Notes: generated from the sequence alone by a model not told the origin. DNA of 64,000 nucleotides from Opitutaceae bacterium (GCA_002694885.1 NZNM01000114.1:1-64000); one strand, 5' to 3'. Positions 1 to 9,937 are shown, counted from the stretch's first letter. A program made the numbers and translations.

Positions 1-225
1 GCGAAGTGGCTATCAATAACTTAAGTTGTTTCTGGGTGAAGGTTAATGAAACTACGAGGTTTAGATTTTGTAGAGATCACTACTTCCTCCCGCAAAATAG
101 ACATACTTGGCTTCGCTTAGCATACTATATCGCGGACCAATGATGTGTTCCAATTGGCTCGGCTCGATTGTAGAGTATGCGATATTCAGATCGGTCAATG
201 AGTCGATCATTACGAAATCGAATTG

Positions 226-3200
226 TTAGAATGTATCCAAACCAGAAATATCGTTGTTTATGTATAGATGGGAGTCTGTACCCGCGTCATAGTAGTGGGT
301 GTAATCGACTCCATCGACATTTTTAGTGCCCTGGCTGACAAAGCTGTCGGAAATTTCAACGCTATCGTCGGACCCACCATCGATAAAGAGACGGTTTTCC
401 CCGTCTGTCATGTCGAGAACGTCCTCGGCACTGAGTTTCAGGTTGTTTTCGCCTGAACCATCGATGTCAATACGATCCATAAATTGGATACTACCAGCGT
501 CGAGAGAGGCCAAATCGATATCAATTCCGCTGCCCTCGAAAATCAGAGCATCTTCTCCCTCACCTCCATCGAAAGTCCGGAACCCGCTACCACTTCCTGA
601 TCCACCAATTGTAATGGTGTCGTCGCCAGCCCCTGCGTCGATAATATCGTGCCCTTCAGTAGCATCGATTATATCGTCGCCATCACCAGCATTGATAGTA
701 TCGTCTCCTTTTTCACCGTCGATAGTATCGTCTCCAGACCCTGTATTGATGATATCATCGTTTTTAGTGCCGCTTATGTCTTCGTCTGGATCGGACGCAT
801 TGACATCGACATTGAATACGTCGGAAACGGAAGATTCGCCGTCGTTAGCGGTCACTCTTATAGAAAGCGTTCCTAGGTCAGAGCTATCGGGGATCCCTGA
901 AATGACGCCTGTGTCGGAATCTATCGATAGCCAATCAGGTAATGGATCTCCATCGTCGAGTTCAGCAGAGAAGGTCAGATTGTCGCCATCTTGATCTTGG
1001 AAATTCGAGGAGACATCTAAAGAAAATAGGTTATCCTCAATGACTGTTTGATCAGCGACTGCGGTGGATACGGTTGGAGTCGAATTCGTTGCTTCCACAG
1101 TGAAGCCGACAATATCGCTTGCAGTTTCCGATCCATCCGAAGCAGTGACTTTGACGCAAAAGGTTCCGGCATCTCCATTTTCAGGTGATCCGGAAAATTG
1201 ACCGGTATTTGCATCGAATGTGAGCCAATCAGGTAGTGAGCCATCTCCAACCGTTTCACCGGATTCGTTGGTCAGTTCTGCCGAGTAGGTCAGCGAGTCG
1301 CCAAGGTCCTCGTCGGTGAAATTTCCAGTTACATCAAGGGAGAATGTGGTATCCCCTTCTATAGTCTGGTCGGCAATTGCGGATGTTACAATGGGTCCAT
1401 CATTGGTATTCTCAACGTTAATTGAGAATGATCCGCTAGCTTCTTCGCCGGCCTCATCGGTAGCTGTCACGACAACGGATATACCCCCCACATCGTCGTT
1501 CTCTGGCGTGCCTGAAAGTTCACCAGTGGAGGGATCGATCGATATCCAGTCAGGTAGCGACTGACCCCCCTCAAGCTCCGCGGAGAACGTCAGCTCGTCA
1601 CCCAAATCTTCATCTGTGAATGTCGATGCGGTATCGAGAGAAAAGTCCGCGTCTTCGTTGACGGATTGGTCGTCGATAGTAGCGGTAGCGACCGGCCCAT
1701 CGTTGGTGTTTTCAACGTTTACCGTGAGTGTATCCGATGCGGATGCTTCCCCGTCGGATGCTTCCACCAGGACAGAGATGCTGCCAACATCGCCGTTCTC
1801 AGGAGTCCCCGACAATTCTCCCGTTTGCGGATCTATGCTCAACCAGTTCGGCAGGGGATCTCCGCCTTCTAGGGCTGCTGAAAAAGTCAGGGTATCGCCC
1901 AGATCTTTATCCTCGAAATTGGAAGCGGTTGGGAGCGAGAAGGCAGCATCCTCAGTCGCCGAGGCGTCATCGATCTGGCTAACCAGAATCGGAGCGTCGT
2001 TGGTGTTCTCGACGGTAAGGGTGAATGACTGATCGACGCTTTGCTCGCCGTCGGAAGCGGTAATTTTGAGTTCTAGATCACCGACGTTTTCGTTTCGCGG
2101 CGTTCCCATGATTTGTCCGGTTTCCGAGTCGAAAGAAAGCCAGCTTGGCAGAGGATTCCCGGCAGGTGTGGAAGCGGTATAGGTTAGGACATCATCCGCG
2201 TCCGAATCTTGGAAGTGCTCAGAAGCGTCGAAATTGAAAAGAGCATCCTCGTCTGTGGATTGATCCTCGATCGGCGTAAGGGAGGGAGCCGTGTTGGCGT
2301 GGACTACGGAAACGTTAAAGCTTTGGCTAGCTGAAGTGCCCTCGCTATCGGTGGCAGTGATGGTGATTTCATGCTCCCCAACAGCATCCTCTCTAGGAAT
2401 TCCGCTGAGTTTGCCGCTCACCGGATCGATGGTAAGCCAGTTGGGAAGCTCTGCAGAATAGGTGAGGGAAACCCCGGCGTCTACGTCGACAAAAGCGTTT
2501 TCTGGCAATTCCAGGGAGAAGCTGGCGTCTGTTACGATCGACTCGCTTCCAATGTTGACCGCGACTACCGGAGCATCGTTGACCGACTCGATGGAGATGT
2601 GAACCGGTGAGCTTTCTTTGGACCAAGACTGGCCATCGAATCCCGACCAAGTGAAATCCGTGTTTCCGTTCCAGTTTACATCGGGATGAAAAGCCAACTC
2701 CTCTACCTGTTCGATATCGATTAACTGGCCGCTGGTGACCTTTGACCCGTCGAGGAAAAGCACTCCATTGTCCGGCAAGGTATCGATGCGAATCATTTCC
2801 AGATAGTCGCTGTCTTCGTCTTCAAACGAATCTTCGAACGGTTCTGGTTGAAATGCTACCACCAAGTCCTCGAAAGACTGTATTCCAACCGATGATACGG
2901 TTGCCGCTTCATTGACATCCTCAGGCCATACCGAGAGGGTCTGCTCGATTTGGTTTCCGTTCTCGTCGGTCGAGGAAATAATAATGGGGTACTTGTCTGG
3001 TTGGGCCTCGTAGTCGATGCTAACGCCGTCCTTCAATTTGAGGACATTGCCATCGATTGCGAATAGGCCTGATGCGTCCTTTTCAATTTGGTAGGTATGG
3101 TTGCCTCCGCGACCAGAATCATCGGTATCCAGTTTCCCGATCAAAGCGCCTTCGATATTCTCGGTAACCTGATTGTGGCTGAGGATCAAATGGAAGACTT

Positions 3201-4101
3201 CACCGCTGCCATCTTTCGTCTCAGTAATGGTGATGGCCTTGCCGGTTTCGCCGTCTTTGTCATTGATGGTTACTGTCAATCGACGTTGGCCATTGTCATC
3301 GAAGGTACTACCCGGAAGTCGAAGAATGCCGTCATTGGGATCGATCTCGATTTTCGTTTCGGGATCGTCTTGGAACTTGGCGGTGATCCGAAGGTCGTCC
3401 GAAATTTCGCCCTCGTTCAGCTGGGGAATGAATTCCCGAATATCGATCTCGATCTCATCAAAGTTGGTTGATGTCGTGTAGGGAGCCGGTCCGTTCCCCT
3501 CTCCCTGGTTCTCTTCGCTGTGGCTGGATTCTGGTAGCGGATCCTGGTCGATGGATACTGATGAATCATCTTCCATCGTCTCGAAGGATGCGGCTTGGTA
3601 GTTCTCGCGTTCTTCTCCGGACTCCTCTGGATGGGATTCCGTTTGTGGTTGAACGATTGTTGGGCCGGATTCCTGCCCTTCCTCTTCAGATTCGGGAGCG
3701 ACTTGGGTGAAACCCCATTTTTGAGATTCTGACGCTAAAGCGATTACGTGTAGCGGAGCAAAGAGAATACTTCGGCAATACTGGTCGTCCGGCATGTCGT
3801 CCATGTCCACGCCATCTGTCTGCTGGACGAAGTCGTGCCAAGTTATGTTGGTTCCCTCCTTGAGTTCAAGCGATGGCTCTTGGGAAAACTCGGTGTCCAA
3901 GAAGCTCTTGAGTATGAACGATGAACCATCGTGGCAGACGATTTGGAGGTCTTTAGTCTGAGGAACCAGCTGAGCGACAATTTCAGGATTGATGATCTGG
4001 AAGATCTCCCCGGCGAAAACTTGGAGGCTTTCGCCATCCTGAAGCGAAATATGTTTAGGCCAAGACTTAGCGTCCTGCTTGAAATTAATTTCGAGGCTCA
4101 T
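226..4101 (-). CDS. Large RTX-type repeat protein, probable type I-secreted adhesin
   Basis: 1291 residues with no N-terminal signal peptide. The N-terminal ~200 residues are non-repetitive and acidic. A cadherin-like stretch follows (about 300-400). Then come six tandem putative-Ig (He_PIG/dystroglycan-type) modules at about 510-1100, each with a 'P(N/D)WL(S/T)(I/F)D..TG..SG.P' signature, joined by 'NTNDAP/NDGP' linkers. Residues ~1110-1165 hold calcium-binding RTX nonapeptides of the GDGDDxI type. The C-terminal ~100 residues (LFIDGG...VDYTHYYDAG) resemble the secretion end of type I-secreted adhesins. This order (no signal, Ig-like array, RTX, C-terminal signal) is typical of surface or biofilm adhesins exported by an ABC/TolC system. 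No secretion genes lie nearby in the window. Role as adhesin is inferred; the substrate is unknown. It is transcribed away from its neighbour, toward the window's left edge. Confidence 0.85.
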   Translation of the reverse strand: MSLEINFKQDAKSWPKHISLQDGESLQVFAGEIFQIINPEIVAQLVPQTKDLQIVCHDGSSFILKSFLDTEFSQEPSLELKEGTNITWHDFVQQTDGVDMDDMPDDQYCRSILFAPLHVIALASESQKWGFTQVAPESEEEGQESGPTIVQPQTESHPEESGEERENYQAASFETMEDDSSVSIDQDPLPESSHSEENQGEGNGPAPYTTSTNFDEIEIDIREFIPQLNEGEISDDLRITAKFQDDPETKIEIDPNDGILRLPGSTFDDNGQRRLTVTINDKDGETGKAITITETKDGSGEVFHLILSHNQVTENIEGALIGKLDTDDSGRGGNHTYQIEKDASGLFAIDGNVLKLKDGVSIDYEAQPDKYPIIISSTDENGNQIEQTLSVWPEDVNEAATVSSVGIQSFEDLVVAFQPEPFEDSFEDEDSDYLEMIRIDTLPDNGVLFLDGSKVTSGQLIDIEQVEELAFHPDVNWNGNTDFTWSGFDGQSWSKESSPVHISIESVNDAPVVAVNIGSESIVTDASFSLELPENAFVDVDAGVSLTYSAELPNWLTIDPVSGKLSGIPREDAVGEHEITITATDSEGTSASQSFNVSVVHANTAPSLTPIEDQSTDEDALFNFDASEHFQDSDADDVLTYTASTPAGNPLPSWLSFDSETGQIMGTPRNENVGDLELKITASDGEQSVDQSFTLTVENTNDAPILVSQIDDASATEDAAFSLPTASNFEDKDLGDTLTFSAALEGGDPLPNWLSIDPQTGELSGTPENGDVGSISVLVEASDGEASASDTLTVNVENTNDGPVATATIDDQSVNEDADFSLDTASTFTDEDLGDELTFSAELEGGQSLPDWISIDPSTGELSGTPENDDVGGISVVVTATDEAGEEASGSFSINVENTNDGPIVTSAIADQTIEGDTTFSLDVTGNFTDEDLGDSLTYSAELTNESGETVGDGSLPDWLTFDANTGQFSGSPENGDAGTFCVKVTASDGSETASDIVGFTVEATNSTPTVSTAVADQTVIEDNLFSLDVSSNFQDQDGDNLTFSAELDDGDPLPDWLSIDSDTGVISGIPDSSDLGTLSIRVTANDGESSVSDVFNVDVNASDPDEDISGTKNDDIINTGSGDDTIDGEKGDDTINAGDGDDIIDATEGHDIIDAGAGDDTITIGGSGSGSGFRTFDGGEGEDALIFEGSGIDIDLASLDAGSIQFMDRIDIDGSGENNLKLSAEDVLDMTDGENRLFIDGGSDDSVEISDSFVSQGTKNVDGVDYTHYYDAGTDSHLYINNDISGLDTF

Positions 4102-4364
4102 GAAGCGTTAGAGTGAGTAGTTGCGTTGGAGACTAGCGCGATTTGCCTACTCAACGGTTCGAAAGCATAGAAAATGTACCCGAAATTCGCCCTTAGAATA
4201 CGATTTCATACCATCTTCAAAAAATAGTGAGCAAAATGGCGGAGGCTGAAACGGGCTGCCTGAAATATGGTATGCCACATTAGGAAACCTTTGTAGGGTC
4301 TAGCGCCTAAGAATGGCGCGGAGATTCTCCAAGCTGTTGGCTCGTAATATAGCGGAATATCGCG

Positions 4365-5252
4365 TCAGGCTGAGACGGTTTGCTCCGTCGATTGGGTGGC
4401 CTCTGGGGACGAGTGGATGGGGATGGCCAAATTATCGAGAGCGATCGGGAATTTGAATCGACGTATTACATCTCCCACGGAAAAACGGCCACTGCGTTTA
4501 ACGATTTTGCGGACGACGAGTCCGTGGGAATCGATATCGACCGCGGTGGCGCCGGGCCAGGGAAGAAAGGATCCAGTGTTTATGATCGTGGTTTCGCCGA
4601 TAGTGGAAATATCCGGTTTGTGGGTATGGCCGATGAGGAGAAATCGCGGCCCTTTCTGAAATTTCTCAACAAGCTCGATCGCCTTTTCCGGAGCCTCTCG
4701 CCAACATTGCAAAATCGTGAGGGCTCGAGTTGGGGGCCAGGCTTGGCGGAGGAAGATCTGGATCTTTCCCCAGACAGTTGGATCGTAATCTTTCACCAAT
4801 GCATGCTCCTCGAGAGACGCGTCCTTAAATACCTGCAAGTAGGAATAGAGCGATTTGGACGCGATTCCACTGGCGAGACCGCGTTCCACTGCGTTTTCCA
4901 GCACCTTCTTATTCGCGCTCCATGGAGCAATGTTGTGGAAGATGGCATCGCCGTGGGTGACAAGAATGTCTCCTCCATTCAGCTCGCAGTAATGAGCGTT
5001 GGATATTCGTGGATCGTGATTTCCGGTCAGAAAAAGAGGTTCAACGTCCCATTTCTCCAGCAGATCCCGGAATTCCGTCAATGACGGAAGGGGTTTGTTT
5101 TGATGGGATGGGGAATCCTCGAATTTTTGCTCCAGCGTGTCTCCGTTGAAAATAACTTTATCCGCTTCGCGGACAAGGCTTTCCAGCGATTCCGATGCTT
5201 TGATCAAACTCGCTTTGTGGCCCCAATGGAGATCTGAGAGGATGCGTATCAC
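4365..5252 (-). CDS. Calcineurin-like metallophosphoesterase (LpxH-like)
   Basis: 295 residues with the full dimetal phosphoesterase set in order: SDLHWG near the N-terminus, FNGDTLE, LTGNHDPR, VTHGDAIFH and IGHTHKPD. This is the arrangement of the UDP-2,3-diacylglucosamine hydrolase/LpxH-type branch, which acts in lipid A synthesis, but the protein is longer than LpxH (about 240 residues) and has a ~60-residue helical insert and a C-terminal extension. The substrate therefore cannot be fixed from sequence. The start is a GTG at 5252, directly before MIRILSDLH; no better upstream start is visible. About 260 bp without a gene separates it from the adhesin. It is divergent from a small gene at 5377. 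Confidence 0.85.
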   Translation of the reverse strand: MIRILSDLHWGHKASLIKASESLESLVREADKVIFNGDTLEQKFEDSPSHQNKPLPSLTEFRDLLEKWDVEPLFLTGNHDPRISNAHYCELNGGDILVTHGDAIFHNIAPWSANKKVLENAVERGLASGIASKSLYSYLQVFKDASLEEHALVKDYDPTVWGKIQIFLRQAWPPTRALTILQCWREAPEKAIELVEKFQKGPRFLLIGHTHKPDISTIGETTIINTGSFLPWPGATAVDIDSHGLVVRKIVKRSGRFSVGDVIRRFKFPIALDNLAIPIHSSPEATQSTEQTVSA

Positions 5253-5376
5253 TTACCGTTGCTGGGAAAAGGATTCCTGAAAATTGTTCAGACACAACTC
5301 GCGCAGCAAAAAATTCTGTGAATTGCATCGGCTGGAAATTTTAAGATCGGTGCCTGGGTGGGAATCTAAAGACGGG

Positions 5377-5571
5377 ATGGTGAAATCCGATAACGAGACT
5401 ATGCAATCCGGATCGGAAATCCAAATGATGATCAAAGCCGCGTCGGCTACGGGAGGTCTTATTCGCGACGCGGTTATGAGTTTGGGTTCTTTAGCCAGGG
5501 GCCTAGAAGATAGTAAGCCCAAGCTCGAGGATGTGATTGCCAAGATCGAGCCGCGCGATGACAACGAGTGA
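5377..5571 (+). CDS. Small hypothetical protein (64 aa)
   Basis: A short reading frame with protein-like composition, beginning MVKSDNETMQSGSEIQMMIK and ending in a charged tail (KIEPRDDNE). I chose the ATG at 5377, which has an AAAGACGGG purine stretch just upstream; the frame opens further upstream at 5284 but that part reads as untranslated leader. No family recognised. The predicted structure is mostly helical and soluble, with no signal or membrane segment. It sits alone between a divergent phosphoesterase gene and the convergent argA. The antisense frame here is longer but has shadow-type composition. Confidence 0.45.
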   Translation: MVKSDNETMQSGSEIQMMIKAASATGGLIRDAVMSLGSLARGLEDSKPKLEDVIAKIEPRDDNE

Positions 5572-5650
5572 CAACAATTGCGCAAGCTTGACGAGGATGC
5601 GAAAAACGCCTCGTATCTAGATTGATAAGAGCGTCAAGATCGCCTTCGTA

Positions 5651-6943
5651 TTAGAGCTCTTTGACGAGGATTTTCGAGTTCCTCTTTTCACTGATATACG
5701 CTTTTCGCCGCGCCTCGGGTAACGCGTCAACATTAGCCTCTTTAAAGCCGCAAATATCTTCGAAAAAGCGAAAGCTCTGTGTAGAAAGGGCAAGGGCTTG
5801 TCTGGCGCCTGATTCCTTAATCGCTTCACAGGCGAAGTTGACGAGTCGTGTGCCGATGCCTTGCTGCTGGTGGGTGGATTGAACGAATAGAGCGTTGATT
5901 TCGGCGATACCCGGATTGCGATCGAAGTAGCTAATTAGGACGCAACCAACTAGGTTTCCGTCAATTTCGTAGAGGTGGAAATTTTCGATGTCTTTCTCGA
6001 TGGAAGCGATATTCCGGTGGGCAAGCTCTTCTTTTTCGACAGAGCCGCTCGTAAGGTTGTAAATTCGGGCGAGGTCCGATCGGGTCGCTCTACGAATCTG
6101 GCGGTATTCATTGCTGTATACAAGAGTACCGACGCCATCATTAGAGAAAACTTCGCTGATAAGCCCGTCGTGTATGTTTCCGTTCAATACATGTACACGC
6201 GAAATACCTCCTTTGACGCCCGTTACCGCGTGCATCGCTTTGCTGTACAAAGCTGCTCCTTCAAGCTCGCCTAGCTTGGATTCCAATATCTCCACGGGCA
6301 GTTGCCTGACAACTTCCCCACCGATTTCTAGACCATCGTTTTCCGTTAGGAAAATCGATTTAGTGGCCTTCATCGCGAATGCCGTTTCGATAGCGAGAAG
6401 ATCGCTGTTGATGCGAAGCGTGTGGCCATTCCGGTCGAAGCCGATTGGCTGGACGATGGGAATGATACCCTCTTTAATTAGGTGATTCAAAAAATCGGAA
6501 TCGATGCGATCTACGCGCCCGCTCCGAAGATAGTCGATGCCTTTGATGACTCCTATTGGTTTGGACCGGACCGAATTGGTGATAGCGCATTTGAGGCCGG
6601 ATTGGGTGAGGGCCTCGAGAATCTGGTGGGATGCTCGGGAGGATGCCCGAATCGCCAAGTTCAAGGTGGCCTCGTCGGTAGGGCCGGATCCATCCGAATT
6701 GCTAATCTCGATGGATCGTTCATTAGCGAGGCGGGAGAGTTGTTTCCCAATTCCGTGAACGATGACAACATTGATTTGCAGGCTTCGCAGCACGGCGATG
6801 TCTAGGAAAATGTTTGGCAGATTATCGCTCTCTATAATCGAGCCATCCAAGGATACGATAAACGTCTGTCCCAAAAATCTTGGCACGTAGTTTAGTATCC
6901 CGCGAAGGTCGGTTGGTTTGATATTGGAAATGCGTTCGTCCAT
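5651..6943 (-). CDS. argA: Amino-acid N-acetyltransferase (N-acetylglutamate synthase)
   Basis: 430 residues, close to the 443 of E. coli ArgA. The N-terminal ~285 residues are an amino-acid-kinase fold (INVVIVHGIGKQL, IGVIKGIDYLRSGRVDRID, TENDGLEIGG) that in this family binds arginine for feedback control rather than acting as a kinase. The C-terminal ~145 residues are a GNAT acetyltransferase with an acetyl-CoA loop (QQQGIGTRLVNFA). It catalyses the first step of arginine synthesis, glutamate plus acetyl-CoA to N-acetylglutamate, in the cytoplasm. No other arginine gene is adjacent. The start ATG at 6943 aligns with the family N-terminus. Confidence 0.93.
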   Translation of the reverse strand: MDERISNIKPTDLRGILNYVPRFLGQTFIVSLDGSIIESDNLPNIFLDIAVLRSLQINVVIVHGIGKQLSRLANERSIEISNSDGSGPTDEATLNLAIRASSRASHQILEALTQSGLKCAITNSVRSKPIGVIKGIDYLRSGRVDRIDSDFLNHLIKEGIIPIVQPIGFDRNGHTLRINSDLLAIETAFAMKATKSIFLTENDGLEIGGEVVRQLPVEILESKLGELEGAALYSKAMHAVTGVKGGISRVHVLNGNIHDGLISEVFSNDGVGTLVYSNEYRQIRRATRSDLARIYNLTSGSVEKEELAHRNIASIEKDIENFHLYEIDGNLVGCVLISYFDRNPGIAEINALFVQSTHQQQGIGTRLVNFACEAIKESGARQALALSTQSFRFFEDICGFKEANVDALPEARRKAYISEKRNSKILVKEL

Positions 6944-7048
6944 GTGCCTGGCCAGTCGCAGCTCCTATTCGCCTATAGCCGTAAGGAAGGCAATCGAATT
7001 TTCACTGGCAAAATGTGTATGGACCCCCAGCCCTTCGATCGGAAATTA

Positions 7049-7741
7049 CTATTCGGAAATTGCAGGGGAAGCGGATTTGGCGTGAATCTGCCACTGATAA
7101 ATTGAAGACGCGTTGTAGAGCTTAACAGTGATAGAGGGAACGGTGAGCGGTCCTGCATCGATCGAGAAATAGATGGTTTCCAGAGAATCCGTTTGAGCAG
7201 CCGACAAGCCACTTGGCTTCTCTGAAACCCTAAGCTCGGGTAAAATTAGTAGTTCGCTCTCTTTATAGAGCGTTGTTAGATAAAATTCCGGATGATTGGC
7301 GTAGTCGCTAGGCAACTGGATGGCCAAATAATACGGATCGGTCGGAAGATAAGTTGAATGAGCGCCAACCAGCTCCAAATTTGGAAGCAAGATTGGCTTG
7401 CGTGGGAGATAGTAGACGACCTGCGAAGGGAGCTCGTTTTCAAGCGGTAGCTCTCGGGTCAACGTGAACAGTGGAGGCAAGCTCAATTCAACCGATTCGC
7501 TAGCCACTCGATCAAATGGGAGGCTGTACCATCCATACATGTTTTTGAGTTCGGCGGCTCGGGCCCTGTCCTGCATAGCTTGGCTAGGGAGGTAGGGGTC
7601 CTCAAGTTTGCGGAACGAAAATTGGACCCAGGTGTAGAACGCCATGAATCCGATGATAGCGACAACGATAGGCCACATTGGCCAAGGCTTTCGTTTTGCT
7701 GGGGAAGATCCGGATGCGCGCTGGTTAGGCTCGTTGGTCAT
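7049..7741 (-). CDS. Single-pass membrane protein of unknown function
   Basis: 230 residues from the ATG at 7741. The frame is open to 7849, but that would leave almost no room for the divergent proS promoter and adds a low-quality N-terminus. A charged cytoplasmic tail (residues 1-20) is followed by one membrane segment (PMWPIVVAIIGFMAFYTWV). The rest is a presumably periplasmic ~190-residue domain rich in proline and beta-type sequence. No catalytic motif or known family recognised. Gene order (divergent from proS, downstream of nothing obvious) gives no functional clue. Confidence 0.7.
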   Translation of the reverse strand: MTNEPNQRASGSSPAKRKPWPMWPIVVAIIGFMAFYTWVQFSFRKLEDPYLPSQAMQDRARAAELKNMYGWYSLPFDRVASESVELSLPPLFTLTRELPLENELPSQVVYYLPRKPILLPNLELVGAHSTYLPTDPYYLAIQLPSDYANHPEFYLTTLYKESELLILPELRVSEKPSGLSAAQTDSLETIYFSIDAGPLTVPSITVKLYNASSIYQWQIHAKSASPAISE

Positions 7742-7850
7742 GGTTTCGAGACTTTTCCGTATGCGTGTCTCGTCTGTCCGGAACAAGCTAAATTGGGCTA
7801 TTTTTCGTTGCGCGGCCAAAACGGGAGGGTCATTTGGTAGGTTTTCCATT

Positions 7851-9623
7851 ATGCAATACTGGAGTCAGACATATATTCCTACTTTGAAAGAGAGCCCGGC
7901 TGAAGCGGAGATCGAATCGCACAAGCTGCTGCTAAGAGCGGGTCTCGTTCGAAGAATTGGGGGGGGCTTGTATGCTTATTTGCCTTTGGGCAAACGAACC
8001 TTGGATAAAGTGGCTCAGATTTGCCGGGAGGAGATGAACGCAGCTGGGGCCATCGAATTGCTCATGCCGGCGGTATTGCCTGCGGATCAATGGAAGGCTG
8101 GGCCGCGTTGGAACGCTGTTCGGGAAGTTATGTACGAGGTTTCCAGCGCCTCAGCCCAAGCGAAAGAAAGTGAAGATGGCCCGCAATATGTGCTCGGTCC
8201 GACTCACGAGGAAATCATTACTCCATTGATCGGTTCAGAGATCTCGAGCTACCGAGACATGGGCAAGACATTCTACCAAATTCAAACGAAGTTTCGAAAC
8301 GAAATTCGTCCACGCTATGGACTAATGAGGGCTCGCGAATTCATCATGAAAGACGGCTACAGTTTCGACTTGGATGACGAAAATGCCGAGGAGACCTACC
8401 GCAGGATGGCCCAGGCCTATGAGAAGTTTTTCGCCCGCTGCGGACTGAATTTCATTTCAGTGGAGGCAGATACTGGGATCATGGGTGGATCGTTTTCTCA
8501 TGAGTACATGGTCCCGGCGGAAGTAGGCGACGACGATGTGGTTTATTGCGAGGAAAGCGGTTATGCTGCTAATGTCGAAAAGGCGACAAGCGGCTTGCCT
8601 CCGTCCGATTTTCAGGACGCCGCCCCAGCAGCGGAATTGGAGGAGTTCGAGACGCCAGGCGCGGTGACAATTGCAGCGCTCGCGAAAGAGCCGTATGGCA
8701 TTCAGGCCGAAGATCAGTTTAAGACGCTTATCTATATCGGAGACGGGAAGCCGTTTGCTTTGGTTTTGCGAGGATGCGATGAGCTGGAAGAAGCTAAATT
8801 GGGCGCCTTGGGTTACGAATTGGTCAGGCCTGCCACGCCTTCTGAGATAGAACCGTTAATGGGAGCCAGACCAGGTAGTTTGGGATTGGTCAAAGGGACG
8901 ATTGCCCAGCGAGACAAGCTCGATGGCATCTACGCGGACGAGACGATTCGCTTAGTAGGCAATGGCGTGACTGGAGCCAACAAAGATGGCTATCACATGC
9001 GAAACGTGAATGTGGAGCGGGATTTGGATATCGACTCCTTTGGGGATTTTAGGCGAGTGAAAGCGGGAGAACCGTGCCCGAATTCCGGTAAGCCGTTGAA
9101 GATAGCTCGGGCTATCGAAGTGGGTCACATATTCAAGCTGGGCACCAAGTTCAGCGAAAACGATTCATGGGGAGCGAAATACCATGACGCTAACAAGGAG
9201 ACGAAACCTGCCGTGATGGGTTGTTATGGTATTGGAGTTTCTAGGACGCTTCAGGCTATCATAGAACAGTCTCGTGACGATTTTGGGATCGTGTGGCCCT
9301 GGAATGTGGCCCCTTATCACGTTGTCGTAACAGTTCTCGATCCCGATATGGATGAGGCAATGGAACTAGCGGGCCGAATCGCGGAAGCGGTCGAAACGGA
9401 AGGCGCCGACACGCTTATCGATGACCGAGACGAGCGCCCGGGAGTAAAATTCAAGGACGCTGATTTGATAGGCATACCTTTGCGGATCACGATTGGAGGA
9501 AGGGGCCTCAAGGAAGGGATCGTGGAAATGAAGTGGCGAGACTCCAAGGATGTGGCAAAAATCCCCATCGAGAAAGTGGAAAGTGTAGTGACTTCCAAGA
9601 TACAGAATAGATCATCTGGATAG
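7851..9623 (+). CDS. proS: Prolyl-tRNA synthetase, bacterial type
   Basis: 590 residues, usual for bacterial-type ProRS (about 570). It opens with the family N-terminus (SQTYIPTLKESPAEAEIESH) and shows class II motif 2 (FRNEIRPRYGLMRAREFIMKDGYSF), GPTHEE, motif 3 (GCYGIGVSR) and the C-terminal anticodon-binding domain (TLIDDRDERPGVKFKDADLIG). The region between motifs 2 and 3 (about 220-410) is the YbaK-like editing insert that clears Ala-tRNA(Pro). I placed the start at the ATG at 7851; the frame is open to 7644, but that part overlaps the divergent gene and is not ProRS-like. It is followed after 2 bp by clpS, so the two are likely co-transcribed. Confidence 0.97.
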   Translation: MQYWSQTYIPTLKESPAEAEIESHKLLLRAGLVRRIGGGLYAYLPLGKRTLDKVAQICREEMNAAGAIELLMPAVLPADQWKAGPRWNAVREVMYEVSSASAQAKESEDGPQYVLGPTHEEIITPLIGSEISSYRDMGKTFYQIQTKFRNEIRPRYGLMRAREFIMKDGYSFDLDDENAEETYRRMAQAYEKFFARCGLNFISVEADTGIMGGSFSHEYMVPAEVGDDDVVYCEESGYAANVEKATSGLPPSDFQDAAPAAELEEFETPGAVTIAALAKEPYGIQAEDQFKTLIYIGDGKPFALVLRGCDELEEAKLGALGYELVRPATPSEIEPLMGARPGSLGLVKGTIAQRDKLDGIYADETIRLVGNGVTGANKDGYHMRNVNVERDLDIDSFGDFRRVKAGEPCPNSGKPLKIARAIEVGHIFKLGTKFSENDSWGAKYHDANKETKPAVMGCYGIGVSRTLQAIIEQSRDDFGIVWPWNVAPYHVVVTVLDPDMDEAMELAGRIAEAVETEGADTLIDDRDERPGVKFKDADLIGIPLRITIGGRGLKEGIVEMKWRDSKDVAKIPIEKVESVVTSKIQNRSSG

Positions 9624-9625
9624 AA

Positions 9626-9937
9626 ATGGTTTCATTGATCGGTGGTGGTGGGGCAACGACTCCAGAGAAGGTCGTTGAAAACGAGACAGATCTTTCCGGG
9701 GTGTGGAATGTCGTCGTGCTTAACGATCCAGTCAATCTGATGTCATATGTGACTATGGTTTTCAAGCGAGTGTTAGGAATGGAGCAAAGCCAGGCTGAGA
9801 AGCACATGCTGGAAGTGCATGAATTGGGCCGATCGGTTGTCTGGACTGGAGACCGTGAGAAAGCGGAAGCCTACCAGTATCAGTTGCAGGAGTGGCACCT
9901 GACCGCCATTTTGGAAAAGAATGAGTCGTCAGCTTGA
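9626..9937 (+). CDS. clpS: ATP-dependent Clp protease adaptor ClpS
   Basis: 103 residues carrying the ClpS core: WNVVVLNDPVNLMSYV (N-end-rule binding pocket region), MVFKRVLGMEQSQAE, and HMLEVHELGRSVVWTGDREKAE (helical face that docks on ClpA/ClpC). ClpS delivers substrates with destabilising N-terminal residues to the Clp unfoldase in the cytoplasm. The usual 'NDD' of the pocket reads NDP here. The N-terminal ~25 residues are a glycine-rich flexible extension, as normal for ClpS. It starts 2 bp after proS and overlaps the next gene by 17 bp. Confidence 0.92.
   Translation: MVSLIGGGGATTPEKVVENETDLSGVWNVVVLNDPVNLMSYVTMVFKRVLGMEQSQAEKHMLEVHELGRSVVWTGDREKAEAYQYQLQEWHLTAILEKNESSA

Noticed and set aside
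1-225. Gene fragment at the left window edge
   Set aside because: Only a 24-codon frame is visible; no protein-like sequence on either strand. AACTTAAGTTG at 18-28 matches the inner end of the 57681 element's repeat but is too short to call.
326-994. 222-codon plus-strand frame antisense to the RTX protein
   Set aside because: Composition (Ser/Pro-rich, low complexity) is that of a shadow of the repeats on the minus strand; no start signal or homology pattern.
5253-5585. 110-codon minus-strand frame opposite the small gene at 5377
   Set aside because: Ser/Leu-rich shadow composition; the plus-strand frame is more protein-like and has a purine-rich leader.
7644-7850. Upstream extension of proS
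   Set aside because: The ProRS N-terminal signature begins at the ATG at 7851; the extension overlaps the divergent gene and has no family similarity.
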